This document shows, in pieces, positions 25,854 through 34,129 of a stretch of 64,000 bases of DNA. The position numbers and the translations under genes are program-made. Positions within the stretch are counted from its first letter, which is position 1, and every line of letters begins with the position of its first letter. Below the pieces are notes generated by a model, which saw only the letters and a list, made by a program, of their open reading frames with translations, searched no databases and had not been told where the DNA came from. Origin of the DNA: Solimonas sp036405815 (GTDB lineage Bacteria; Pseudomonadota; Gammaproteobacteria; Nevskiales; Nevskiaceae); assembly GCA_036405815.1 (NCBI GenBank), contig DASWWX010000013.1:1-64000 (forward strand). The letters are read 5' to 3'.

Positions 25854-26681
25854 ATGATCAAGAAGAATCTGGTTTTGACTCCGATTGCGCTGGCCGCGGC
25901 GTTGGCCATGGGCGGCGCGCAGGCACAGGGCCTGAATCTGGCGCCGCGCGTCAGTGGCGCCGTTGGCGCGGTGACGGGTGTCCTCAGCGGCGACCGCACG
26001 GCGGCCGGTGGCAATGACGCGCAGATGAAGCTGCGTGGAGATCGGGGCGTCAACGCGCGCAACGACGACAACCGCCTGGCGCTACGCGGTGATCGCGAAT
26101 CGCGAGCTTCGCTGCGCTCGCTGCCGGGTTTGAACGCGGCGGATCGCACCGCGCGTGATCGGGTGCAGGCTTCCGACGATATGGACCGCGATCCGATCAA
26201 GATCGGCGTCAATCTCGACACCGGCAATCTGAGTGAATCGGATAGCGGCTCGCAGCGCGGCGCCGGCGTGAAGGTGGCGCACAGCACGGCGCTGCATCTG
26301 GCAACGCCGGAAGACAGCTCGTCGCCGCTGGACAACGACGACACGCAGCGTAGCGGTGTCGATACCAACACCAAGTTGAATGTGCTGCATATGGGCCGTG
26401 ACGAGAATGGCGATCGCCAGCGCGTCAACAACGGCATCCAGACCGGCGCCAAGTTCTTCCGCCATTCGCCGAAGCAGGGTGCGGAGGACGCCGAGGCCTA
26501 TAACTCGGCCAGCCTGAATGGCTATTACGTTCGCAAGACGGGCGAGAAGGGTGACGATATCGGCGACATCGTGGATGACGACGAGAACACCACCCGCATC
26601 GGCAGCAAGCTGAGCTACGACAGCCGTGAGGGCTTCGAGATCGAGAACAGCCCGCGCCGTGAGGAACGCGCGCGTCGCTGA
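25854..26681 (+). CDS. Secreted, highly polar protein of unknown function
   Basis: 275 residues with a clear Sec signal peptide (MIKKNLVLTPIALAAALAMG, cleavage near AQAQ). ATG at 25854 with AAGGAAG upstream. The mature protein has no Cys, is rich in Asp, Asn, Arg, Gly and Ser and lacks long hydrophobic segments, so it is probably largely disordered. It contains two RGDR copies (KLRGDRG and ALRGDRE) and an SGDR variant. It follows the TpsB transporter gene by 224 bp on the same strand and may be co-expressed with it. No family recognised. A terminator follows. Confidence 0.8.
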   Translation: MIKKNLVLTPIALAAALAMGGAQAQGLNLAPRVSGAVGAVTGVLSGDRTAAGGNDAQMKLRGDRGVNARNDDNRLALRGDRESRASLRSLPGLNAADRTARDRVQASDDMDRDPIKIGVNLDTGNLSESDSGSQRGAGVKVAHSTALHLATPEDSSSPLDNDDTQRSGVDTNTKLNVLHMGRDENGDRQRVNNGIQTGAKFFRHSPKQGAEDAEAYNSASLNGYYVRKTGEKGDDIGDIVDDDENTTRIGSKLSYDSREGFEIENSPRREERARR

Positions 26682-26732
26682 GGCGATGCTCGAGCCCGGA
26701 CGGTTGGCGTTTGCGCTGACCGTCAACGGAAA

Positions 26733-26756
26733 GGCCCCGCATTCGCGGGGCCGTTC
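26733..26756 (+). terminator. Likely terminator between convergent genes
   Basis: GGCCCCGC-ATTC-GCGGGGCC stem followed by a short T-rich stretch (GTTCTTAT). It could serve both the secreted-protein gene and, from the other strand, the large lipoprotein gene. Confidence 0.7.
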
Positions 26757-26779
26757 TTATGCTGCGCCTCAGCGAGCGC

Positions 26780-29608
26780 TCATTCGATGCGCACCGGCAC
26801 CTCCGCGCTGGCCGTGGCGCGGCCATCGTTGACGGTGACGCGCATCACGACGTTGCCGGTGGTGCAGACCGGGCTGAGATTGAGCACGGCCCGCGCCTCG
26901 TTGGCGGCGTCGATGCCGGCCACGCAACTGCCGCCGGAGACGACGCTCCAGGCGTAGCTGAGTTCGTTGCGATCCGCGTCGGCGCCGATCGCCGTCAGTG
27001 CGACCGGCGTGCCGGGGCGCGCCTGGATCGCGCCGAGTGCGCTGACGACCGGCGCGACGTTGGCGGCATTGCCGCTCGCCACGTTCGCCGGCACATAGCC
27101 GCGCGCGAAACAGGGGCGCGGGCCGCAGACGTTGAGGAAGCGCTCGTCGAGCAGGAAGGCGCGGCGCTGGATGCCGCCGGCGACATCGGCTCGCGGGTCG
27201 CTGTGCGGGTCGCGGCCTTCGCGCGGCGGGATGTTGGTCGGCGGCGAGACGCCGGTACCCGGATTGTTCTCGTCCTCCGGATTCAGCGGACCGATGTCCC
27301 AGACCACCATCACCGATTCGCGCTGGCCGTCAACGGCGGGGCGGATCAGCGCGAATGGATTCTGCGCGTTGTTGCGGCCGGGCTCCGCGCCGGGCAGATG
27401 CACGGTGCCGTCCCAGGTGCGGCTGGAGACTTCGGGCGTCACGTCCGCAACCTGATGGTCGCCGAGCGCAACATTGAGAATGACCTCGTGGTTCGGGGTC
27501 GGGTGACCCAGCGCGGCGAAGGCCGACGCATCGCGCAAGTGATTGGCGTAGCCATTGGTCTCGCCGCGATCCCACAGCATCTGGATGAAGGACAGGACGA
27601 AGCTCTGGTCGAAGGCGTTCGGATACGACATGTACAGCAGGGCGCCATACGCGTCGAAGTCGACACTGCGACGCAGCAGCGTCGAGTAGTTCATGCCCGG
27701 CACGCCCAGCGAGCCGCGCGTGATGTCGACCGAGGTGGCCATTACCGCGCCGCCCATGATCCCGCCCTGGCTGTTGCCGTCGTAGACGACCTTGGCGGTG
27801 TCGAACACCGGCCGGCCGTCGGCGGTGCGGAACGCGGCGTGCGAGGCGAAGCCGTCCGGGCGGTTCAGCAGGCGCGTCAGGTAGTGCCAGTTGACGAAGC
27901 CCTGCTGCGCGCGGTCCGGCAGCGTCGGGAAGAAGCTCATGTCGATCAGGAAGGTCAGCACCGTCGGCACGTCGCGCGAGGCCATGCCGATCCAGTCGAT
28001 CGCGCAGTTCATGAAGTTCTGATCGCGCAGGCGGCGCGTGCTGCTGCCGCCGACTTCGCCCTGGCCGCCGAGCAGGCCGTGGCCGTACAGCGTCGGGATC
28101 GCCGGCCGTACCCAGGTGTTGGCGTCGTCGAAGCTGCCGACCGCGGTGCGTGGAATCTCGCACTGGAAGTCATAGACCTGCGTCGGCTGCAGCGGATTGA
28201 TCTCGGGCTTCTCACCGCCGGGAATGCCGTAGTACAGGCGTGACAGCGGCAGCTGGCCGAGTTCCACCAGCAGGTTGCTGGCGCTGGAAACCGTGCCGAG
28301 CAGTTCGCCGAGTCCGGGCAACTGGCTGCCGCTGAGCTGACCGGAAATCGTGGCCAGCTGCGCGCAGTAGTCGATCAGGTCGCTGACCGGCGGCAGGGGG
28401 TTGTCGCAGAGGCCGTCCGGCACCGTCAGGAAGTTCGGCACCGTCAGTCGGCCTTTGACGCGGCGGATCGATTCGCCTTCGGCAAAATCGACGATATCGG
28501 TGATTTCGAACTCGGGCGCGCGGTCGCCCAGCTCGGCCAGCGCGGTGTCGCGCATCTGCAGGGCGCGGCCGGCGAGGTTGCGCGTGCTGGCGATCGTGAA
28601 GTCCCAGGCCATGTACAGCTCGTCGCGCTTGACGCCGTGGCGCTGCAGGCGCGCGATGATGTCCTCCATATGCTCGCGGCGGTCGCTGACCGGCGACAGA
28701 TCGCTGGAGAAGCGATCGCGGTAGACGCGGAAGCCAGGCGGTGCCTCGATGACGGTGCCGTCGGCCTTCTTGAGGTTGCGCATCGCGACGATGTAGCGAT
28801 GGCCGTCCTTGAAGTTCTTGGCCGGGCGCATCAGCAGCGCCGGCGGATCGACCCGGAGCGCATTGTTGGGCAGCAGCGTGCTGTGCAGGCCGTCGCCGAG
28901 CGCGGCGAGGATGGGTTGCAGCGTCAGGGTGCAGCCTTCGCCCAGCGTGTCGAGCAGGCCGCCGAGATTGGCAAGCGGGCCATCCAGGCCCAGCTCACCG
29001 GCGACCAGGCCCGCCGTGTCGATCAGGCTGCCGGGGGCATCGCACAGCGACTGCGCGGTTTCGCTCGCGTCGATCTCGACCCAGATCGGATGACGCTCGC
29101 CGGTATCGGCGTCGATGACGAGGATCGGCGCATCGCTTTGCAGCGAGCGTTCGATATCGGAGACGTTGCCGATGCCGCTGACTGCCGGGTCCAGCTCCGG
29201 CACGTGCGTCACGATCATCTGGCCCGGCGAGAACCCGTCGTTGCGGTTCCATTCGTCCGGGCGCAGCGGCATGCCGGCCAGATTCTTCGGCATGCCGAGC
29301 ACGTTGAGGTTCACCCGGCGGCCGGTGTCGGTGCTGCTGTCCGCGGTGGTGAAGAAATCGTTGGGCCAGGGGAACAGGCAGTAGGCCGTATCGAGGAACT
29401 CGCAGCCGCGCAGCTGCGTGTGCAGCATCGCGATCTGCAGATCGCTATCGAGCGTGGCGTCCTGCAGAGGCGGTGGTGGTGGCGGTTCGGGATTGCCGCC
29501 GTTGCCGTTGTCGCCGACCGTGCTGCTGGAGCCGCAAGCCGCGAGTCCGAAACCGAGCGCGACAGCCAGCGCTGCGCGCCACGGCGCGCCTTTGATGATC
29601 AGCGACAT
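26780..29608 (-). CDS. Large secreted alpha/beta-hydrolase-like lipoprotein
   Basis: 942 residues. The ATG at 29608 has an AGAGGAGA site upstream and gives a lipoprotein signal with lipobox LAAC (Cys25), followed by a Gly/Asn and poly-Pro linker. The next part resembles uncharacterised outer-membrane lipoproteins of proteobacteria and myxobacteria, with FPWPNDFF, TGRRVNL and NDGFSPGQMI motifs. A central region (about residues 450-750) looks like an alpha/beta hydrolase with nucleophile elbow GNSQGG (near residue 610) and upstream YGHGLLGG. The last 90 residues look like an Ig/PKD-type domain. Several Cys probably form disulfides. Likely a surface esterase or lipase-like enzyme; substrate unknown. 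Confidence 0.75.
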   Translation of the reverse strand: MSLIIKGAPWRAALAVALGFGLAACGSSSTVGDNGNGGNPEPPPPPPLQDATLDSDLQIAMLHTQLRGCEFLDTAYCLFPWPNDFFTTADSSTDTGRRVNLNVLGMPKNLAGMPLRPDEWNRNDGFSPGQMIVTHVPELDPAVSGIGNVSDIERSLQSDAPILVIDADTGERHPIWVEIDASETAQSLCDAPGSLIDTAGLVAGELGLDGPLANLGGLLDTLGEGCTLTLQPILAALGDGLHSTLLPNNALRVDPPALLMRPAKNFKDGHRYIVAMRNLKKADGTVIEAPPGFRVYRDRFSSDLSPVSDRREHMEDIIARLQRHGVKRDELYMAWDFTIASTRNLAGRALQMRDTALAELGDRAPEFEITDIVDFAEGESIRRVKGRLTVPNFLTVPDGLCDNPLPPVSDLIDYCAQLATISGQLSGSQLPGLGELLGTVSSASNLLVELGQLPLSRLYYGIPGGEKPEINPLQPTQVYDFQCEIPRTAVGSFDDANTWVRPAIPTLYGHGLLGGQGEVGGSSTRRLRDQNFMNCAIDWIGMASRDVPTVLTFLIDMSFFPTLPDRAQQGFVNWHYLTRLLNRPDGFASHAAFRTADGRPVFDTAKVVYDGNSQGGIMGGAVMATSVDITRGSLGVPGMNYSTLLRRSVDFDAYGALLYMSYPNAFDQSFVLSFIQMLWDRGETNGYANHLRDASAFAALGHPTPNHEVILNVALGDHQVADVTPEVSSRTWDGTVHLPGAEPGRNNAQNPFALIRPAVDGQRESVMVVWDIGPLNPEDENNPGTGVSPPTNIPPREGRDPHSDPRADVAGGIQRRAFLLDERFLNVCGPRPCFARGYVPANVASGNAANVAPVVSALGAIQARPGTPVALTAIGADADRNELSYAWSVVSGGSCVAGIDAANEARAVLNLSPVCTTGNVVMRVTVNDGRATASAEVPVRIE

Positions 29609-29794
29609 CTCTCTTCTCCTCTTATGGGAGCGCGCCATGCGAATGCGGGGAGGCGCGCGATATGCCGGCAAGATTACCGTTCGATGACAGCGATCGCATT
29701 GCGAATCCCCGCCAAGGGCCGTGTTTGCGGCAACGTCCGACAGGGGTGTTCGTGCGAGGATGGCGCACGTTTCGTGAGTCGAAGGCAGCGGGGC

Positions 29795-29992
29795 ATGGCC
29801 GAGATCGTCAACTTCAACAAGCGGCGCAAGCAGAAGGCGCGCGAGCTCGCCGCCCAGCAGGCGGCCGAGAACCGCGTGCGTTACGGCCGCACGCCGGCGC
29901 AGAAGGCGCATGACGAGGCCGAAGCCGAAGCGGCCCGTCAGCGTCTGGACCGGCTGCAACGCGATCGGCCCACGACCGATCCTCAGGAATAG
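29795..29992 (+). CDS. DUF4169 family small protein
   Basis: 65 residues, entirely helical and highly charged, beginning MAEIVNFNKRRKQKARELAA and continuing with NRVRYGRTPAQKAHDEAEAE, which matches DUF4169. Function of the family is unknown; the protein is cytosolic. ATG at 29795 preceded by a weak GGCAGCGGGG site. In many genomes the family neighbours a ribbon-helix-helix gene; here it stands alone. Confidence 0.8.
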   Translation: MAEIVNFNKRRKQKARELAAQQAAENRVRYGRTPAQKAHDEAEAEAARQRLDRLQRDRPTTDPQE

Positions 29993-30038
29993 CGCGCGAA
30001 GGTCGGCACCCTGACGGTGCGGCGCAGCGCGACGAGCC

Positions 30039-30329
30039 TCAGAGCGGGTCCACGTCCAGGTCGTTCAGATCGTCCAGCGGCAGCGTCATCTGGTCGGGAC
30101 GTGCCCAGCCGACACGGCCGGTGCTCAGCGCGAGCACCTGCTGGCGCCACGAGTAGAGCCCTTCCGTCGGACCGATCAGCTTCATGCCGCTCAGCACCAG
30201 TACCGGCTTGTTACGCAGGCGGTCGTGGCGCGGATCGAATTGCGCTTCCGGGCGAAAGCGCAGGCGCATGCCCACCGGCCATTGGCTGTCGGGGCGGCTG
30301 GGGATCACGGCGGAAACGGGTTCGAGCAT
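30039..30329 (-). CDS. Conserved-looking small protein, unknown function
   Basis: 96 residues, no signal or membrane segment, ATG at 30329. The sequence has folded-domain character with short beta strands (VGMRLRFRP, PVLVLSGMKLIG, QVLALSTGRVGW) and an acidic tail LPLDDLNDLDVDP. I do not recognise a family. Coding is supported by composition and by its fit in the gap between the DUF4169 gene and the ThuA operon. Confidence 0.55.
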   Translation of the reverse strand: MLEPVSAVIPSRPDSQWPVGMRLRFRPEAQFDPRHDRLRNKPVLVLSGMKLIGPTEGLYSWRQQVLALSTGRVGWARPDQMTLPLDDLNDLDVDPL

Positions 30330-30433
30330 GGGGCGGACAGACGGTCTGGACGGAAGTCATCCTCCGCCCGGCACGTCCTGCCGTCGTCCGTGTGCGCCCC
30401 GAGCGCCGTGTAAGCCGTGGACGACGCGATGCG

Positions 30434-31294
30434 TCAGTCAGCGGCGCAGTCGGCGTCCAGGCGTCGCGCCGCCGTGAGGATGCCGTTGCGCAGATGCTCG
30501 AGATAGACGGGGTTTGCGTAGATGTGTTCGGAATGGCCGAGCGCGGTGTACCAGGCGCGGCCGCCGAGCTTGTCGTGGCACCAGCTCATCGGGTGATCGC
30601 CCATCGTGCCGGTTTCGCCGAGCGGGAAGCTCGGTGAGGTCGGCAGGTTGCTGGTGTTGGGATTCTGGTTGTAGCTGTTCTCGTCGATGGTCATCAGCAC
30701 GCGCACGCGGCCGCGCGGATTGCTGCGGAACGCGTAGAACTCGTCGCTGACGTTCCACGGCTGCGGCAGGTGCGCGACCGCCGGATGATCCGGCGCCTCC
30801 ACATGGAAATCGCCGGGCTGCACGCCCGGTCCGCCCTGCGCCCAGACCGGCAGCACCGGATGATTCTTGAAGTAGGCGCCGATCAGCTCGGCGTAGAACG
30901 GCCAGTCGTACTCGGTATCGGCGGCCGAATGCACGCCGACGAAACCACCCCCGCGCGCGACAAAGCGCTCGATCGCGCCGCGCTGCTCGGCGCTGTCGAC
31001 GATCGTGCCGGTGGTGTTGACGAACGCGATCACGGCGTACTGCGCGAGGTTGGCGTCGGTGTACACGGTGGGATCTTCGCTGGCGTCCACCGCGAAGCCA
31101 TGCCCGGCGCCGAGGCTCTGGATGCTGGCGATGGCGGTCGGGATCGAGTTGTGCCGGAAGCTCGCGGTGCGCGTGTAGACCAGCACCTTGAACGGCCCGG
31201 TTTCGACGCCGGTCGAGGGCGCGCCGTCGCTGCTGTCGCAGCCACCCAGCGCCAGCGCGGCGGTCAGCAGCAGAAGAACGGAGATGCGGTTCAT
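30434..31294 (-). CDS. ThuA-domain lipoprotein
   Basis: 286 residues. Lipoprotein signal peptide with lipobox LGGC (Cys19). The mature part is a ThuA-like domain, a class I glutamine-amidotransferase-like fold: KVLVYTRTASFRHNSIP, RGGGFVGVHSAADTEYDWPFY and the late GRAWYTALGHSEHIY block. ThuA proteins act in the breakdown of 3-keto sugars and disaccharides such as trehalose. This copy is exported. It overlaps the GMC oxidoreductase gene by 4 bp (ATGA), so it is the third gene of a tight operon and probably acts on the product of that enzyme in the periplasm. Confidence 0.88.
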   Translation of the reverse strand: MNRISVLLLLTAALALGGCDSSDGAPSTGVETGPFKVLVYTRTASFRHNSIPTAIASIQSLGAGHGFAVDASEDPTVYTDANLAQYAVIAFVNTTGTIVDSAEQRGAIERFVARGGGFVGVHSAADTEYDWPFYAELIGAYFKNHPVLPVWAQGGPGVQPGDFHVEAPDHPAVAHLPQPWNVSDEFYAFRSNPRGRVRVLMTIDENSYNQNPNTSNLPTSPSFPLGETGTMGDHPMSWCHDKLGGRAWYTALGHSEHIYANPVYLEHLRNGILTAARRLDADCAAD

Positions 31295-32997
31295 GCGGTG
31301 CCTCCGGCGACGCCGCGCGCGATGCGCAGCGCGTTCGCCATGATCGTCAGGGTGGGGTTGAAGCCGGGGAAGGTCGGGAACGTCGACGCGTCGGCAACGT
31401 AGACGTTATCGACCTCGTGCAGGCGGCCGCTGCCGTCGCAGACCGAGGCCGCCGGATCGGTGCCCATGCGCGCGGTGCCGGCCAGATGCGCCGTCGCCGG
31501 CACGGCGGTGGAGATGATCGGATACGGAATGATCGCGGCGGCGATCGCGCCCGGTGCCAGCAGCGAGAACGCCTCGATGCGCGCGCCCAGCACGATGGCG
31601 GCAACGCGCTCGTGCAGGTGCGGGCTGTAGGTGATGCGCGCCGCCGGCAGGCCGTGCAGGTCCTTGACGTCCGGGTCCAGGTCGACGCGGTTGTCGGCCT
31701 GCGGCAGGTCCTCGCCGACCAGCTGTGAACCCGCCACGAGCCGGTGCACCGGGCCGAGCTTCATCAGCTGCTTGTGGATCAGGCCATAGCCGGTGAAGCC
31801 GGCGAGCAGGTTGGCTTCGGTCAGCAACGGCGCGCCGGAACCGACCTGGATGATGCCGCCCTTCAGGTACGGCAGGCCCAGTGCGCGGATCTCGGCGCCC
31901 TTGAACGGGCCGACCAGATCGTCGATCTCCAGCGTCGTGCTTTGCGCGCGTAGCGGATGGATGTCACGTTCGAACAGGGCGGCGCCGAGCGTGAAGTTGT
32001 GGAACATCATGTTGCGGCCGAGCTGGTCGGAGCCGTTGCCCAGGCCATGGGGATGCGCGGTGTTGGCCGACAGCAGCAGCAGGCGCGCGGTGTTCACCGG
32101 GCTGCCGGCGACAAAGATCTTCGAGGCGCTGAGGCTGTGATCGCGACCGGCAGTGTCCTTGTAGCGCACGGCCGTGGCATGGCGGCCGTCGGCGCGGGTC
32201 TCGATGCGGTAGACGAAGGCGCGTTCGATCACACGTACACGACCGGTCAGCGCGGCCGGATTCAGGAATGACACCAGCGCATCGCCGCGCGCGTTGATCG
32301 GGCAGCCGAAGCCGGAGCACAGGCCGCAGGCGACGCAGGCGGGGCGGCCGTCGAAGGGCTGCGAGTTCACCGCGGCCGGATACGGATACGCGGTGTAGCC
32401 GACGCGGTGTGCGCCCTCGGCCAGCAGCCTGGCGGCGTAGCCGGTGGGGCCGGGCGGCATCACGAACTGCCGCGAGCGCGGTGCCTGCGCCAGCGTCGCG
32501 ACCGGCATCTGCTCGATGTCGCCCTGCACGCCGACCTGATATTCGATCTCGTCGTAGTACGGCGCGAGGTCGTCGTAGGAGAACGGCCAGTCGGCGACCT
32601 GTGCATCGTTCACCGGCCCCAGCTCGCTGAGCATGTGGAAGTCCTGCTTCCAGAAGCGCGGGAACTTGGCGTTGTAGTGCAGCGAGGTGCCGCCGACCGC
32701 GGCGCCCAGCTGACCGACGTTGCCGCTGGCGGTGCGCGCAACGCCGTCGGCGGCATCGGCCTGCGTGCGGCTGGTGTTGGGATTGAGCAGCGGATCGGGA
32801 AAGCCGAAGTGGCGAGCGCCCTTGATCTCGTCGCTGCCGTAGAGCGTGCCGAGTTCGCCGCTGGGTTTCTCGCCGAAGCCGGGTCGCAGGTTGCGGCCGC
32901 GTTCCAGCACCGTCACCGACCAGCCCTGCCGTGCCAGTTCCCAGGCGGTGACGGCGCCGGCGGGGCCGGAGCCGATGACGATCGCATCACGGGCCAT
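31291..32997 (-). CDS. GMC-family FAD oxidoreductase (sugar or alcohol dehydrogenase)
   Basis: 568 residues. FAD-binding GSGPAG at residues 9-14 and the C-terminal GMC block with His in AHLAGTARMG and Asn in FPGFNPTLTI. A Cys cluster CVACGLCSGFGC (Cys221, 224, 227 and 232) is like that in flavoprotein subunits of membrane gluconate/sugar dehydrogenases. It has no signal peptide of its own. Its gene overlaps by 11 bp the preceding gene, which encodes a Tat-signal subunit-3 homologue, so the two proteins are probably exported together. With ThuA downstream, oxidation of a sugar hydroxyl to a keto group is the likely reaction. Electron acceptor unknown; no cytochrome c subunit is encoded here. 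Confidence 0.9.
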   Translation of the reverse strand: MARDAIVIGSGPAGAVTAWELARQGWSVTVLERGRNLRPGFGEKPSGELGTLYGSDEIKGARHFGFPDPLLNPNTSRTQADAADGVARTASGNVGQLGAAVGGTSLHYNAKFPRFWKQDFHMLSELGPVNDAQVADWPFSYDDLAPYYDEIEYQVGVQGDIEQMPVATLAQAPRSRQFVMPPGPTGYAARLLAEGAHRVGYTAYPYPAAVNSQPFDGRPACVACGLCSGFGCPINARGDALVSFLNPAALTGRVRVIERAFVYRIETRADGRHATAVRYKDTAGRDHSLSASKIFVAGSPVNTARLLLLSANTAHPHGLGNGSDQLGRNMMFHNFTLGAALFERDIHPLRAQSTTLEIDDLVGPFKGAEIRALGLPYLKGGIIQVGSGAPLLTEANLLAGFTGYGLIHKQLMKLGPVHRLVAGSQLVGEDLPQADNRVDLDPDVKDLHGLPAARITYSPHLHERVAAIVLGARIEAFSLLAPGAIAAAIIPYPIISTAVPATAHLAGTARMGTDPAASVCDGSGRLHEVDNVYVADASTFPTFPGFNPTLTIMANALRIARGVAGGTA

Positions 32998-33952
32998 GCG
33001 TCGTTCTCCGCGCGGCCAGCACTTGTGCGATGCCGGTGGTGAGCCGGCTCAGGGAGCCGTTGCTGTTCTGCAGGATCGTCTGCGCGCCCTCGTAGGACGC
33101 CAGCGGCGTCAGCGCGATCAACTGCTCCAGCGGGATCGCGACCGGCAACCGCGGCAGCCATTCCGACAGGCCGGGATTTTCGGGATGCTCGACCTGCTCG
33201 TCGGTGTAGCCGCGCGGCTGCACGTCGCCGTCGAAGCCGGTGTACTGCCAGGCGACGAGATCGCGGTTGCCGCCGTACTCGGGCGCGCCGTACATCAGCT
33301 CGATCGTCTGCGGAAAGGCGACGTCGATCAGCGCCTGCACAGCGGCATCGCGCGTCGTGCGCAGCAGCAGCTCCGCAGTGACGGTGGGCAGATCGGCAAA
33401 GCGGTCGCTGCCGTAGGTGCTGGCCTGCGCATCCAGCGCGGCCAGACCTTCGCGGTAGATCGTCTGCAGGCCCCTCACCGGGCCGTTGAACTCGCGTTCC
33501 GGCCGGCCCTGCGAGCCTTCGATGCGCAGGCGCCAGGCCAGCGCCTCGTAGTCGTCGAGCGGGATGAAGTGCTCGAAATCGTTGGTCGCGGCACCGCCGC
33601 GATCCGAGTAAGGCCCGCCGGCATAGATGCGCGGCGGATCGACCGCGAACGCGCCGAGCAGTGCGTCGATCGCTTCGGCGCAGCCGGCTTCCGCAGCGCC
33701 GGGCGCGGAATCTTCCGGCGGGCCGGGAATGAAACGGTTGACCAGCGCGCGCAGGGCCGCGAGCTCGTCGGCGTCGAGAAACCGGGCATCGCCGCCGATC
33801 GGCACGGTGATGTTGGGCTGCGCAGAATCGCCGCATCCCAGCGGCGAGAACGCCGCAAAGGCCAGCAGGCCGCCGCGTTGCAGCAGTGCCCGGCGCGTCA
33901 GGCGCGCGGGTGCATTCACTGATCCGGATTCCGGACCCTGCTCGTGCGGCAT
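32987..33952 (-). CDS. Gluconate 2-dehydrogenase subunit 3 family protein, Tat-exported
   Basis: About 321 residues. The N-terminus has a twin-arginine motif, TRRALLQRGG, then a hydrophobic stretch ending SPLGCGDS, which could also be a lipobox. The rest matches the small/third subunit of membrane gluconate-type dehydrogenases (FLDADELAALRALVNRFIPG; FPQTIELMYGAPEYGGNRD). In such complexes this subunit carries the flavoprotein across the inner membrane by the Tat route. At 321 residues it is longer than the usual 200-250. The ATG at 33952 has GGGGGAG upstream. First gene of the operon with the GMC and ThuA genes. Confidence 0.85.
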   Translation of the reverse strand: MPHEQGPESGSVNAPARLTRRALLQRGGLLAFAAFSPLGCGDSAQPNITVPIGGDARFLDADELAALRALVNRFIPGPPEDSAPGAAEAGCAEAIDALLGAFAVDPPRIYAGGPYSDRGGAATNDFEHFIPLDDYEALAWRLRIEGSQGRPEREFNGPVRGLQTIYREGLAALDAQASTYGSDRFADLPTVTAELLLRTTRDAAVQALIDVAFPQTIELMYGAPEYGGNRDLVAWQYTGFDGDVQPRGYTDEQVEHPENPGLSEWLPRLPVAIPLEQLIALTPLASYEGAQTILQNSNGSLSRLTTGIAQVLAARRTTHGP

Positions 33953-34072
33953 GTCTCCCCCATGGTGGCGCACGTGGCCGGCTGTACTCGCTTTCGAAGA
34001 AAAGCGGCGCCGGATGATGGGGCTAGGCTATGCGGCGTGGACGCGTCATGCAACGAGCCTTGGTTTTTGCAC

Positions 34073-34105
34073 GCGCAAAAAGAAAGCGCCCCTTGCGGGG
34101 CGCTT
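34073..34105 (-). terminator. Intrinsic terminator of the Ig-like lipoprotein gene
   Basis: Read on the minus strand, AAGCGCCCC-GCAA-GGGGCGCTT followed by TTCTTTTT, about 25 bases after the stop codon at 34130. Confidence 0.9.
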
Positions 34106-34129
34106 CTGGTAACGCAGATGCGACGGGCT

